This document shows, one piece after another, positions 35,561-45,322 of a stretch of 64,000 nt of DNA. The stretch lies in assembly GCA_012934845.2 (NCBI GenBank), contig WNNJ02003241.1, positions 62,001 to 126,000 on the forward strand. Reading direction: 5' to 3'. Under the pieces are notes generated by a model, which was given only the letters and a program-made list of their open reading frames with translations, was not told the origin of the DNA and searched no databases. Every line of letters begins with the position of its first letter. Positions within the stretch are counted from its first letter, which is position 1. The DNA comes from Pomphorhynchus laevis (Eukaryota; Acanthocephala; Palaeacanthocephala; Echinorhynchida; Pomphorhynchidae). The position numbers were made by a program, and so were the translations under genes.

Positions 35561-36040
35561 GCTGAGTATAATAAAATTATTGTGCTGATACACCTAATGG
35601 TGATACACCTACTCGTTGATGAAGTTTGTCGTCACACATAGGATGACTGGGCATACGTAGCGACTTTGAATATTGCGAGAATAATTCGGTTCTATTTCTT
35701 GATCTGATGAGGATATATAGAATGCTGCCTGGTGTTTATGCCTCATCATGAGGAAAACACGGTGATTTATTTACTAGTACACCATTGTGTGTCCGAGGGC
35801 AGGTGTAACAACAAATTATATATTTTATATATTTGTACACTTTAGAGTGTCCCTGTAAAACAGCATTTCTATTAAAAGGAATTTAGTGCCTGATACATGG
35901 TTAAACCGCAATACGCACTGCTATGCACAGAGCTTATGCTAAATTTCCTCTGATGATTCAGATTAAGGGTAGTTCTGCTTTTCGAGCTTTAGACATTGTT
36001 TAATCGTGTGTTAAGGTGCCTATGGATGATTATTAAAGTC

Positions 36041-36082
36041 ACGGTACTGATGAGCTCCATTAGAGCGAAACGCGTATACCGT
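36041..36082 (+). ncRNA. Type I hammerhead ribozyme, copy 1
   Basis: In order: stem I ACGGTA, CTGATGA, stem II GCTC-CATTA-GAGC, GAAA, CGCGTA, stem I' TACCGT. Stem I pairs over 6 bp, stem II over 4 bp, and stem III is the palindrome ACGCGT (2 bp plus a tiny loop, or a 6-bp duplex between two ribozymes). All invariant core bases are present. The predicted cut follows GTA, between 36076 and 36077. Confidence 0.9.
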
Positions 36083-36504
36083 TGTTGAAGTTTGTCGTTA
36101 CACATAGGATGACTGGGCATACGTGGCGACTTTGAATAATGCGAGAATAATTCGGTTCTATTTCTTGATCTGATCAGGATATATAGAATGCTGCCTGGTG
36201 TTTATGCCTCTTCATTAGGAAAACATAGTGATTTATTTACGAGTACACCATTGTGTGTCCCAGGGCAGGTGTAACAACAAATTATATTTTATATATTTGT
36301 ACACTTTTAAGTGTCCCTGTAAAACAGCATTTCTATTAAAAGGAATTTAGTGCCTGATGCATGGTTAAACCGCAATACGCACTGCCATGCACAGAGCTTA
36401 TGCTAAATTTCCTCTGATGATTCAGATTAGGGGTAGTTCTGTTTTTCGAGCTTTAGACATTGTTTAATCGTGTGTTAAGGTGCCTATGGATGATTATTAA
36501 AGTC

Positions 36505-36546
36505 ACGGTACTGATGAGCTCCGTTAGAGCGAAACGCGTATACCGT
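36505..36546 (+). ncRNA. Type I hammerhead ribozyme, copy 2
   Basis: Identical to copy 1 except for one base in the stem II loop (CGTTA instead of CATTA). The predicted cut lies between 36540 and 36541. Spacing to copy 1 is 464 bp. Confidence 0.9.
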
Positions 36547-36744
36547 TGTTGAAGTTTGTCGTCACACATATGTGGGCATACGTAGCGATTTTAAATATTG
36601 CGAGAATAATTCGGTTCTATTTCTTGGTCTGATGAGGATGTATAGAATGCTGCCTGGTGTTTATGCCTCTTTATGAGGAAAACAGTGATTTATTGACAAG
36701 TACACTTGGGTGTCCCAGGGAAGGTGTAACAACAAATTATATTA

Positions 36745-38020
36745 TACATTGTCGTGAAGAGAAACCAATGGGCACCGCGAACAACGCTGCCAATGCTGAT
36801 GCAGTGAGCATCATTTGATGTACCGATGGTGTCATGATTATAAAGCGACATGTTTTCCTTGCCAAACAACTCGTCCAAGGATTCATGAAAGTTTGACGGT
36901 GCAAGGACAAGATGTTTTCAATGTGGAATTAAGCACACACCCAATCAAAAATGTTGGGATCAGGATCAAAAATGTTACTTATGTAATAACGAAGGACATT
37001 TTGCTTGATGGTGTACAAGACGACGGAATCAAAAAAATGTAAATAAAGTAAATTATGAATTCGACGTAGAATAGATAAACAACGTATATGATATTACTGG
37101 AAAGAAAATAGTTAGAATCTTAGTACGGCTAAATGGGGTTCCGATTGAAATGCAATTCGATACGGGAGCAGCAGTTAGTATTATTCCAATATTGGTGTGG
37201 AAAGCCATTGGTTCACTACGATTAGTTTATACGAACAAATTACGAGTGGACGGTGGTGGACGGATAGAGATGATGGGAAAATGTACACCAATTGTGGAGT
37301 ATGGTGAATGCAAAAGAACACTCGATGCTATTATATCAGGGTCGACGGACAAACCACTTTTTGAACTTCCGTGGGCTTTAAATTTCGGATTGCACATTCC
37401 AGCTGATATCAGAGACGTGGCGCAACTTAATCTTACTAGAGGACATCGATAATTGGGTAATATTTTGCATAATTTCGAAGACTTGTTTGAAAGCAAATCT
37501 TCTGGGTTCCAAAATTTTATGGCAAAGCTACATAAAAAGATGCAGTTTCGAAAGATGCAGTCCTTACTGCGTGGTCGTCCAGAAAAATTCCGTATTCTTT
37601 ACAAAGCGCAGTAAAGGAAGAAATTGCAAAGATGACCGATGATGGTATTATTATATCTGTGGATCCTAATGTGGAGGAAATCAAATGGGCAACACCGTTG
37701 GTCATAGTAAAGAAATCGGGATAAATCTGGGTATGTGCAGATTTTCGTGTGACAGTCAATAAATATCTTCAACAAGGAGTTCTTCAAATGCCCTGTATTG
37801 AATAGACGCTGGATCGGATTGCCAAATCGAAGGTGGTTTCGAAAATCGACCTACGAGACGCATACTTACAAATACCGGTGGGTAAGGAAAGTCAAAATAT
37901 GTTGGTTATCTCTACCCCATGGGGATATTACAAGTACGCACGTTTGCCATTCGGGTTGTATACGGCCCCATCACTCTTTCAACAATATATTAACAAGGTA
38001 ATCTCAGATGTTCTGGGATA
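36745..38020 (+). mobile_element. Ty3/Gypsy retrotransposon fossil, gag-end to RT
   Basis: Plus strand. A CX2CX4HX4C-type zinc knuckle region lies at about 36970-37010. An aspartic protease with the DTGA motif follows at 37150-37452. The start of the reverse transcriptase is at about 37600-38020 (KIDLRDAYLQIPV, YARLPFGLYTAPSLFQQYI). RNase H, integrase and terminal repeats are not seen. The element is broken in several places and partial. It is flanked by the ribozyme array on the left and an FB1 arm on the right. Confidence 0.8.
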
Positions 38021-38110
38021 ACAGAAGTTAGCGAAATATCCAAAATAATTTCTTCTTTCTTTTGACCCAGCTCCAATAATTATTTATCAATAATGGATCA
38101 TTATCAACTA
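38021..38110 (-). mobile_element. FB1 right arm
   Basis: Starts ACAGAAGTTAGCGAAATATC and ends with the outer flank CCATTATTGATA in reverse. It directly abuts the Gypsy fossil. No left arm is seen on the other side of the fossil. Confidence 0.75.
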
Positions 38111-38528
38111 TTTAAAAAATCATAGAATTACATAGAATCCGAGTAGAATAATGAACACAGCAGGCGGTTGACATAATAAATCATTCAAATATATTCAATC
38201 ATTCGTTAATATTTTCATTTGCAATGAAAATATTAGCGAATCCTAATAGAAGGTTTCATAAAAGCAGTTTACAAAGATTGTCGTCACAAGATAGGTTGAT
38301 ATACATCTGCAGTCATTGTTACTATTGAAATTTGATGACTATCGTCTTACATTTTGTAAATTTAAATCAAATCAGCGTTCGCAGGAGAAATATTTTCTTT
38401 CAATTTGAAAACCTAAATTAGCGTTGGTCTGGCAAGGATCTTCCTTTAATTTAAAAACCTAACAACATAACAATATATACTTTCACATTTTAACTATTTA
38501 AATATTAAAGATTTAGGATGTTTTGTAA

Positions 38529-38566
38529 CCAAAACTAGTTTCAGCAAAAACCTTCGTCAGTTTTAG
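38529..38566 (-). ncRNA. Decayed hammerhead ribozyme candidate
   Basis: Minus strand: CTAAAA, CTGACGA, AGGTTTTTGCT, GAAA, CTAGTT, TTGG. Stem III is the palindrome ACTAGT, and stem I CTAAAA against TTTGG pairs with one bulge. Stem II keeps only two clear pairs. Confidence 0.35.
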
Positions 38567-38659
38567 AATACATAGTAGTAGAACGCCAGTTGTAGAACAC
38601 TATGTATTCTACAACTGAATTCGAGTAAAAAATCACAACAGGCGATTCACATGATAAAT

Positions 38660-39380
38660 CATTCAAATATATAGTTTGGGTGTTGTATTTAACTGAAAGA
38701 AGGATCCAACATTGGGATTCGATTATATATGTTGGTTTAAAAATATAATCTATAAATTGAAAGAAGGATAATTTAATATTTACGTTTCGACTTGCACTTT
38801 TTTCACGAACAAACTACAGAAATAATAAAAATACAAAATTCTCAAATTTCTGCACATAATTTCTACGTATAAGAACCGGAAGAATTCATGGTTGAAATTT
38901 GTAGGACGTCAGTTGTAGAACACTATCATTGGGATTCGATTATATATTTAGTTTTAAAAATACAAACTGGAAATTGAAAGAAGGATAATTCAATATTTAC
39001 GTTACGGCTTGATAAGGGAAGGCAAGCCAAAAACTAATGGATACTTCTCTTAGTTATGGTGTTGTATTTAACTGCAATGCAGAATCCAACATTGGGATTC
39101 GATTACATATTTCGGTTTAAAAATATAACCTGTAAACTGAAAGAAGAATTTTAAATTGATGTTTCTACTTGTGCCTTCTTCACGTATAAATTCAAACAAA
39201 AAGGTATTACATTTTTTGTTAAATTTGTTTGAATTTGTTAGCGAAAAAGACGCAAGCAGTAACGTTAATTTAAAATTCTTCTTTTAATTTCCAGCTTATA
39301 TTTTTAAACTAATATATATAATCGAATTCCAATATTGGATCCTGGCTGGCAGTTAAATACAACACCATGACTAAGGAAAG
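38660..39380. repeat. Cluster of foldback repeats FB3
   Basis: Units beginning GGTGTTGTATTTAACTG and containing ATTGGGATTCGATTA occur at about 38668, 38927 (partial) and 39057. An inverted copy ends at 39375 (CAGTTAAATACAACACC). The pair 39057-39195 and 39230-39375 forms a palindrome. No protein is encoded. Confidence 0.7.
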
Positions 39381-39384
39381 TATC

Positions 39385-40015
39385 CCAAATACGTTAAATA
39401 ATTTATTCTTTTATCCTGATTCCACCTTACAATAAATAATAGAATTGAATTATATATGTGATTTATTTTCTTTTAATTGTTTTTTTTTCATTTAAGTTGT
39501 TTCCTTTTGGTGTAAATTGTGCAAAATCACACTTTTCGTTTCAGTAAAATTACATTAATCTCAATTTACTAACAGTCAAAAAAATTTTTATTTTAACAAT
39601 AAGTTATATTTTATGAAATAAATAAATCATTGAGCCGTCTAGGAGTCGCTCTCAGTGACAATAAGTGAGGTGTTTCTTTAACTGATGAGGAAAAATATGG
39701 CGAAGAGGCTTTCTTTCCGTATTTCAGGTGTGTTTTCAGAACAAGTATGTAGACGCAGTCAAGTGATTTGATTTATTCGAATTTGGCATTGTTGTTCAGT
39801 TATCAAAGTTGTAAAAATTCAGTTAAATGTTAATTAAAATTGCTGGTCATAATTAAACATTATTCTCACCACTAAAATCAAATTTGCACTTAAAGCCATT
39901 TGGTTGCTTGGAAATGCAAATTTACGTAAATTATGTTATGATAAAAGTACACATTATTCATTAATGACATGACAGTATAGCATGGCAAGATAACAAGAAT
40001 TGCATTACAAGAAAT
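39385..40015. other. AT-rich non-coding DNA
   Basis: No feature supported. Confidence 0.5.
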
Positions 40016-40018
40016 ACT

Positions 40019-40085
40019 TAAATACGTTACTAAATAAGGTATAAATGTTACTAAATAAGTATAATACGTTACTAAATAAGGTATA
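40019..40085 (+). repeat. Short tandem repeat of about 24 bp
   Basis: Three imperfect units of ACGTTACTAAATAAGGTATAA. Confidence 0.75.
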
Positions 40086-40615
40086 AACTCCTACCACCAT
40101 TAGGACGAAAAATTTGTAATCATAATAAAGAATTAAAACCAATATGTAACGATAATATTAGAAACATTATGGAAACAGAATGCAATTGTAAAAGTCTTAG
40201 TTTTGATAAAATAAATGAACATATATGTACCCATAATCTAGAATTCATTAAACATTGTGAATTCAGAAAGCTGCTATCAAAAGGGTATAAATATAGATTA
40301 AATAATAACAACGACAAAAATAAAATTTACAATTCGTTAAATAATAACTTAAATCTTTAGAAAGCTGATTTATAGTGAAAGCTCGAATATATCTAAGATA
40401 AACATTTGGAAAGATTATATATTTGATAAAATTAAAAATAAAATGAAAATAACAAACAATTATAAAAGGAAAGATCAAATAAATAAAGATATGTATACAG
40501 AACTTACTTTATTAAAGCATAATATATAATAACAACTATTGATAAAGCTAGTAATAACTTTGTCTTCATATGCAAAAAGCTTTATTATGATATACTAATG
40601 AGGGAATTTATTATA
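40085..40615 (+). mobile_element. Penelope-like element family A, N-terminal part
   Basis: The frame from 40085 reads LPPLGRKICNHN, and ECNCKSLSFDKINEHICTHN (from 40175) shows conserved N-terminal residues. Further on (about 40545-40610) comes DKASNNFVFICKKLYYDIL, the first RT motif, also found at 61690-61770. The copy stops where the J1 LINE 3' end begins. Stops and gaps make it inactive. Confidence 0.65.
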
Positions 40616-40686
40616 CCTCTTTACCTTTCGGTACTGGGTAAACAAAATAAATACACCAAAAGTTTATCAATTTTATAAATTGTATT

Positions 40687-41763
40687 TCAAAATCTTCTCC
40701 TACTGTCAATATCGGATAGTGACATATTTTTCAAAATTGGGCAAGTGAAGATATGCAGCTTAGATGCGCATTCATTTTTGCAAAGAACACAAATGCACAA
40801 AGAGCACCGTGCATGTACTGGAATTCTAATAGCGCAGAATTTATCGTGATATCCATGGACAGATGCTCTCCAGATCAGCGGTCTTTTCCTTGCACAGGGT
40901 TCTCTCCATTTAGTCTGTAAGAATGCCGGAGTAAGATAAAATTCAGAATCCAATGACGTCGTCTTTCGAAAGAACATGTTCAGGTTAGTAGTAAATGATG
41001 CAGTGTGTTCAAGATTGAATGTTGAGCAGATGTATTTAGAGCAAGGTTCTAACGATGATAGTATCGCTATAACCGATGAAGAACATTTTGGTGAGACTCC
41101 AACAATTCGCTTCACGAATCTCCATTGACACCTGTCCAACTGCTGAAAATTGAAGGGACTTAAATCCGACCAGATAACTGGCAAAGCATATGAAACTATG
41201 GGAAGCAACATACTTCGAAAATACCGGAGGGCTCCTGAGAAAGATAAAGAACCTAAGTTTTTTGCATAAGAGGTTGCTACAACTAACTTCGAGGATTTAC
41301 GATGTAGGTGTTCAGTAAATGACCATTTCGACGAAAGTAATACTCCCAAATAATTGTAACTATTGCAGAATTCTAAATCTACATTGCCTATTCTCAGCAT
41401 GTCACATCGACGCAAAGGTCCACCTAACCGAAATTTAAGGGCTTTCGATTTATTTACATTCACCGTCAACTGATTTGATAAACAATAGGATGACAGAGCA
41501 TCTAACGCACTTTGAGCGGATAAAAGATCTTTTGCTAATATTACTAGATCGTCGGCATAGAGGGTACAAGAGACTTCATTCGATGCATGACGAAGATGCA
41601 TAGGCAAATCCATAACAAAAAAGGAAAATAATATAGGGCTGAGTGGATCTCCCTGTAAAACACCGCGATTAGCAAAAAAAGAAATCAGAGGTGTTGATAC
41701 CATCAGATACTTTAAGGCGATTAGGCTGAAGCACAGAATAAATAAGATACAAAAAGCGACCAC
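40687..41763 (-). pseudogene. LINE J1 ORF2, RT C-terminal part
   Basis: Continues the RT after a one-base frame change: RGVLQGDPLSPILFSFFVMD (motif B), CTLYADDLVILAK (intact YADD), VNVNKSKALKF, then thumb and C-terminal sequence with a CxxC...HxxxC box (CVLCKNECASKLHIFTC). It is open to its stop at 40687. One lesion separates it from the first half. Confidence 0.8.
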
Positions 41764-43530
41764 TAACGGACACTGGTGGAAAGTTTATCAAGTAACAAAG
41801 AACGATTCACTGTGTCAAATGCTCGCTCAAAGTCAACAAAAGTAGCATACAACGGTCTACGATTAGCGAAACAATTGGTGACTTCGTCACGGACATGCTT
41901 TATTGCATCGGACGTTGACCTTTTCGGGCGGAATCCATACTGCTCCGCAGATAAGAGATGCTCGCGAAACTTAATAAGGCACATATACATTATATGAGTC
42001 AATAACTTATAACTGTGATTCAATATCGCAATCCCCCTGTACGAATCCAGTGAATCATAGTCACCTTTGCCCTTATGCAGGATCTTAATTACACCGTCGC
42101 GCCACGAAATCGGAAACGGATGACCTGCAAGAAGTAGATTGAAAAGTTCTGTCCAGTAGTCTATCAAAATATCGATAGTCGACTTTAACTGTTCTACGCA
42201 TAATTGATCTAACCCGGCAGCTTTATGATATTTTAAGATTGATAGGGATCTTACGACTTCAAACGGCGTAAAAGTTAAATTCAGAGGATCTGAACCGTAT
42301 ATTGAATTTATGCATGAAACTGAAGATAAACGTACAGGCATGTCTTCTAATATTGAATGGCGCAAAATAGATTGGAAGTGTGATTTCCAATTTTCTATTG
42401 GAATCCTGGAATATGTTCCAATGTTAGCTTTCTTAAGTATCCACGGTGTCGACTCCGCCTTAGACAATTCCCGTCGTTCAATCTCTAAACGTCGTTCTCT
42501 ACGATACATCGATACAAGTTTAACGTAAAGCCTACGTAAATCTACAAAATCTTTCCTTACCGTTAAATCGAACCGATAACTTTTATTTAATTGAATTAAA
42601 TGTTGCTGGAACTGTTTAAACCAAGCGGGTTTTACTATGTATGAGTTTTTTTTGGAATAGTCGGATTCATATCTACAAGCCGATAGAAGGGTGGAAATTA
42701 CAGAAGTAATGCTGTTCCCCAGTTCTCCTGATCTAAGGAATTGAAAAGCTAGATTTATTTGACTATAATCAATTGCTGAAGTACATAATTTCCTGCTAGG
42801 TTGACGGGGCAAATCTATTGATTGTATGTTGCATATGCAATCGAAAATACACGAGACAGGTTTGTGTTTACGAACTAACGCCCATTTTGAAGATAGTACT
42901 AGCCCTATATGTCTTACATGCACGTTAGTAAATATGATGTCTATACAGCTTTTACCTGTAGAAGATTCGTAGGACCAATTTTCATTAGGGACGTATAATT
43001 TTAGATTTATAGACTTAAAGTAATTGACAAGAATTCGCAATTTTTCTGTGATTAGACTGGTGAATCTTGCATTAAAATCTCCTGCGATAATTATCGGGAC
43101 TGTGCTGTTTAGAGTTGAAAGAAGCTGAGAAATTTCGTCAATTATATCTGCCGCGGTAAGTGTGGGTTTGAAATAGCATGCGATAAAAGTGATGACAGGT
43201 GTTTCAAGCAGTATAGAATTCAGCAAATACCTACATTGCCAATCCCTGAAGGCCCTATTTAAACCTAAAATTATTCCACCCGCGGGGCGACCACGAATGC
43301 CCAATAAAGCAGGATTGTCAAATGTATAAAAACCAGGTAAAGAATAATTATTAGTAAACATGGTCTCTAATAGTACCACAACGTGAAAGGTATCGAACCA
43401 GGATTCAATACCTTGCTCGATCAAAGACGCCAAACCTTCCACATTAAATAGTAACAGTCTAAAAGACTTGTGGTGCTCACAAACCTGACTACCACTTCTT
43501 GCAGAAGAGGATAGTCATATAGACGACCCA
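41763..43530 (-). pseudogene. LINE J1 ORF2, endonuclease and RT N-terminal part
   Basis: The frame opens at about 43530 after a stop, with no clear ATG at the usual place (LLLFNVEGL is the endonuclease start), so translation may depend on reinitiation or a non-ATG start. The APE endonuclease shows GRPAGGIILGL, IIIAGDFNAR and SCIDIIFTN. The RT shows AAGLDQLCVEQLKS, YRGIAILNHSYK, QYGFRPKRSTSDAI and VDFERAFDTVN (motif A). It ends at a stop at 41763 inside the RT, where the reading continues in another frame. Confidence 0.8.
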
Positions 43531-43606
43531 TCTATTAATGAGGAATTAACGGGTGTTGTGCTTACCTTTCCATTATTCGGTCTACGAACAATTTGAAAAT
43601 TTCTAA

Positions 43607-44584
43607 TTATGTAATTACTATTTGGGTTTGCAAGTCTTTTCTCTTGTAGCTGTTTGCGCAAAACCTGATTGGCAACACGCTCTTCGGGGGGGGGAAATCC
43701 GGCATGATGTAAACATTCCTAAAACGATCAACTTTTCTCAATTTATAAGAGTTTAATAAAACGTTGCTGGCCGTTACCTCGTCCGTTGAAACTAAAGTCC
43801 ACGGAGGAATGTCTGTTCTTTTGGCTGGAAGTCGATGGACCTTAATTGAAAATTTTGCAGTTATTTGAATGCCTACAGCGGATAAAATGTCTCTAACACT
43901 AGCTTCATCATCCGCTGTATTTGGTAGATTGTGTATAATAAAATTTGACGAGCGCAAAGCTGATTTTTTGCAACTGTTAATGATTTCCAACGGGGAGCAG
44001 ATACTTGATTTAATATTAGAAGTGGCAAGGATAGAACGCGTTACTTCTCTACGTACTACACTTGCGAAACTACGATTCTGAAATGGAGAGGGTTTGTGAG
44101 ATGATAGATTTTGAGAAAGGTTAGAAGATATTTCCTTGGATTGTGCTAATTTTAGTTCATCGATCTTAGCCTCCAAATTGCTTATAGCAACATTCGCCTG
44201 TTCTAAGGATTGTTCTATAGTTGTAATGCGTTTTGCAGCACAAATTCCACAGATGAATCGCTGAAGAAAGAAATCTCGAGATACCCTACGAGGAGACTTG
44301 ACAACAGTATATAAAGAACAACCAAAACCGTCACATTTCAATTCAAATGACACGTACTCGCTAGAATCATCGTGACTTAACGGAATGGAATCAAGCTTAT
44401 CTACGCTACGTGCAGTAAGCTGAGACAAGTATGCAGATGTGGGAGCGTCAATAGAAGAATTCGCACGGTTGGAACACCTGCTACCAGGAAGGCAATCGAC
44501 ACAGAGTTTGCCGGACTTTGCACACAAACAGCTTTTGCAAACAGCATTTCGACCATTACATTGGCAACAATGATAAGCAGACAT
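43607..44584 (-). CDS. LINE J1 ORF1: cysteine-rich nucleic-acid-binding protein, 325 aa
   Basis: Intact frame. Residues 6-40 form a cysteine-rich CXC (tesmin-like) domain with CCQC, CKSCLCAKSGKLC, VDCL and CSNRA. Residues about 75-120 contain a second zinc-binding pattern (CDGFGC ... CGICAAKR). Then comes a predicted coiled coil (TTIEQSLEQANVAISNLEAK), a basic linker, and an RRM-like domain (NFIIHNLPNTADDE ... IKVHRLP). This order (zinc finger, coiled coil, RRM-like) is that of a LINE ORF1 protein, which binds element RNA. The CXC domain is also found in the RLE LINE at 58072-58176. Confidence 0.75.
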   Translation of the reverse strand: MSAYHCCQCNGRNAVCKSCLCAKSGKLCVDCLPGSRCSNRANSSIDAPTSAYLSQLTARSVDKLDSIPLSHDDSSEYVSFELKCDGFGCSLYTVVKSPRRVSRDFFLQRFICGICAAKRITTIEQSLEQANVAISNLEAKIDELKLAQSKEISSNLSQNLSSHKPSPFQNRSFASVVRREVTRSILATSNIKSSICSPLEIINSCKKSALRSSNFIIHNLPNTADDEASVRDILSAVGIQITAKFSIKVHRLPAKRTDIPPWTLVSTDEVTASNVLLNSYKLRKVDRFRNVYIMPDFPPPKSVLPIRFCANSYKRKDLQTQIVIT

Positions 44585-44689
44585 TTTTCTTTTGTAATTA
44601 GCTTTAACAATGATTGCTGCTCGACACTCGTTGCTCGAAGGTTGTCGTAATATTGCTTGTCAGTAGATTGTGTATATTAATTGTATTGT

Positions 44690-45085
44690 ATTTACTTCAA
44701 ATTGTATTTACTTTAGATTGTATTTACTTTAGATCTCAAACTTTTTAATGTCTTTTTAATAATACAAGTAATATGTTTACTTGAGTGATTTTCATTTACC
44801 ATAATAAGTGCACGGGTTGGACATATTAAATGAGCAGGACGGCGACAAATGGCTGAGAACACAAATGTCTATCATGAATCGCGCCATCCTCTCCTTGAAA
44901 AGTTCATTATAACCTATGTCAATACGAGAATTTAGGTTCCGAGTAGTCGAATTTTTTTCAAAAATCATGTAATCTGGAGCAGAATCTAGTTGTAGCTAAC
45001 TATTGAGCAGGTGACATTTTCAAATTTAATTGCTAACAAATCACCGTTAATATTGTCGAATTATCGTGACTCTTTCGTTTGACAT
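44690..45085. other. Non-coding, no feature seen
   Basis: Includes short direct repeats of TTGTATTTACTTTAGA (about 44695-44735). Nothing else is supported. Confidence 0.45.
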
Positions 45086-45089
45086 ATAA

Positions 45090-45260
45090 AGACATGTTTA
45101 ATGTTAAAATGATGACCTCTAATTCTTATTCTGATACAACGTCTGTTATTTATAAAAGTCAATTCATAAAAATGACTTTTATTTAAAATTTTAAATTTTG
45201 ACTTTAAATTATATAAAATCTTAAATAATTATTAATTTTATTATTTAAAAAAGGATTTAT
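45090..45260 (+). repeat. PLE-A terminal fragment
   Basis: Contains GATGACCTCTAATTCTTATT and TGATACAACGTCTGTTATTT, the core of the family A terminal block, then its AT-rich tail. Confidence 0.6.
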
Positions 45261-45322
45261 TTTAACGTGGCAAATGCGTGCCAGCGCACGCTTACATGAC
45301 CACAACAAAACAAGACTGTGAA

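Larger units (their letters stand above)
35611..36744 (+). repeat. 464-bp tandem array with hammerhead ribozymes (2.4 units)
   Basis: Unit 1 runs from about 35611 to 36076, unit 2 from 36077 to 36540, and unit 3 from 36541 to 36744 where it is truncated. Units differ at only a few percent of positions. Shared text includes GAATAATTCGGTTCTATTTC and GCCTGGTGTTTATGCCTC. No ORF is present. Each junction, if set at the predicted ribozyme cut site, releases a monomer of about 464 nt, as in retrozymes or tandem terminal repeats of Penelope-like elements. Confidence 0.85.
40620..44680 (-). mobile_element. Two-ORF APE-type LINE (family J1), nearly complete
   Basis: Minus strand. ORF1 is at 43607-44584 and ORF2 at 43530-40687, with a single reading-frame change at about 41763. 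The 5' leader extends to about 44680 and the 3' end is near 40620. Fragments of the same family occur at 52320-52600 and 62990-63240. It is one of the best-preserved elements in the window and is less AT-rich than its surroundings. Confidence 0.8.
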
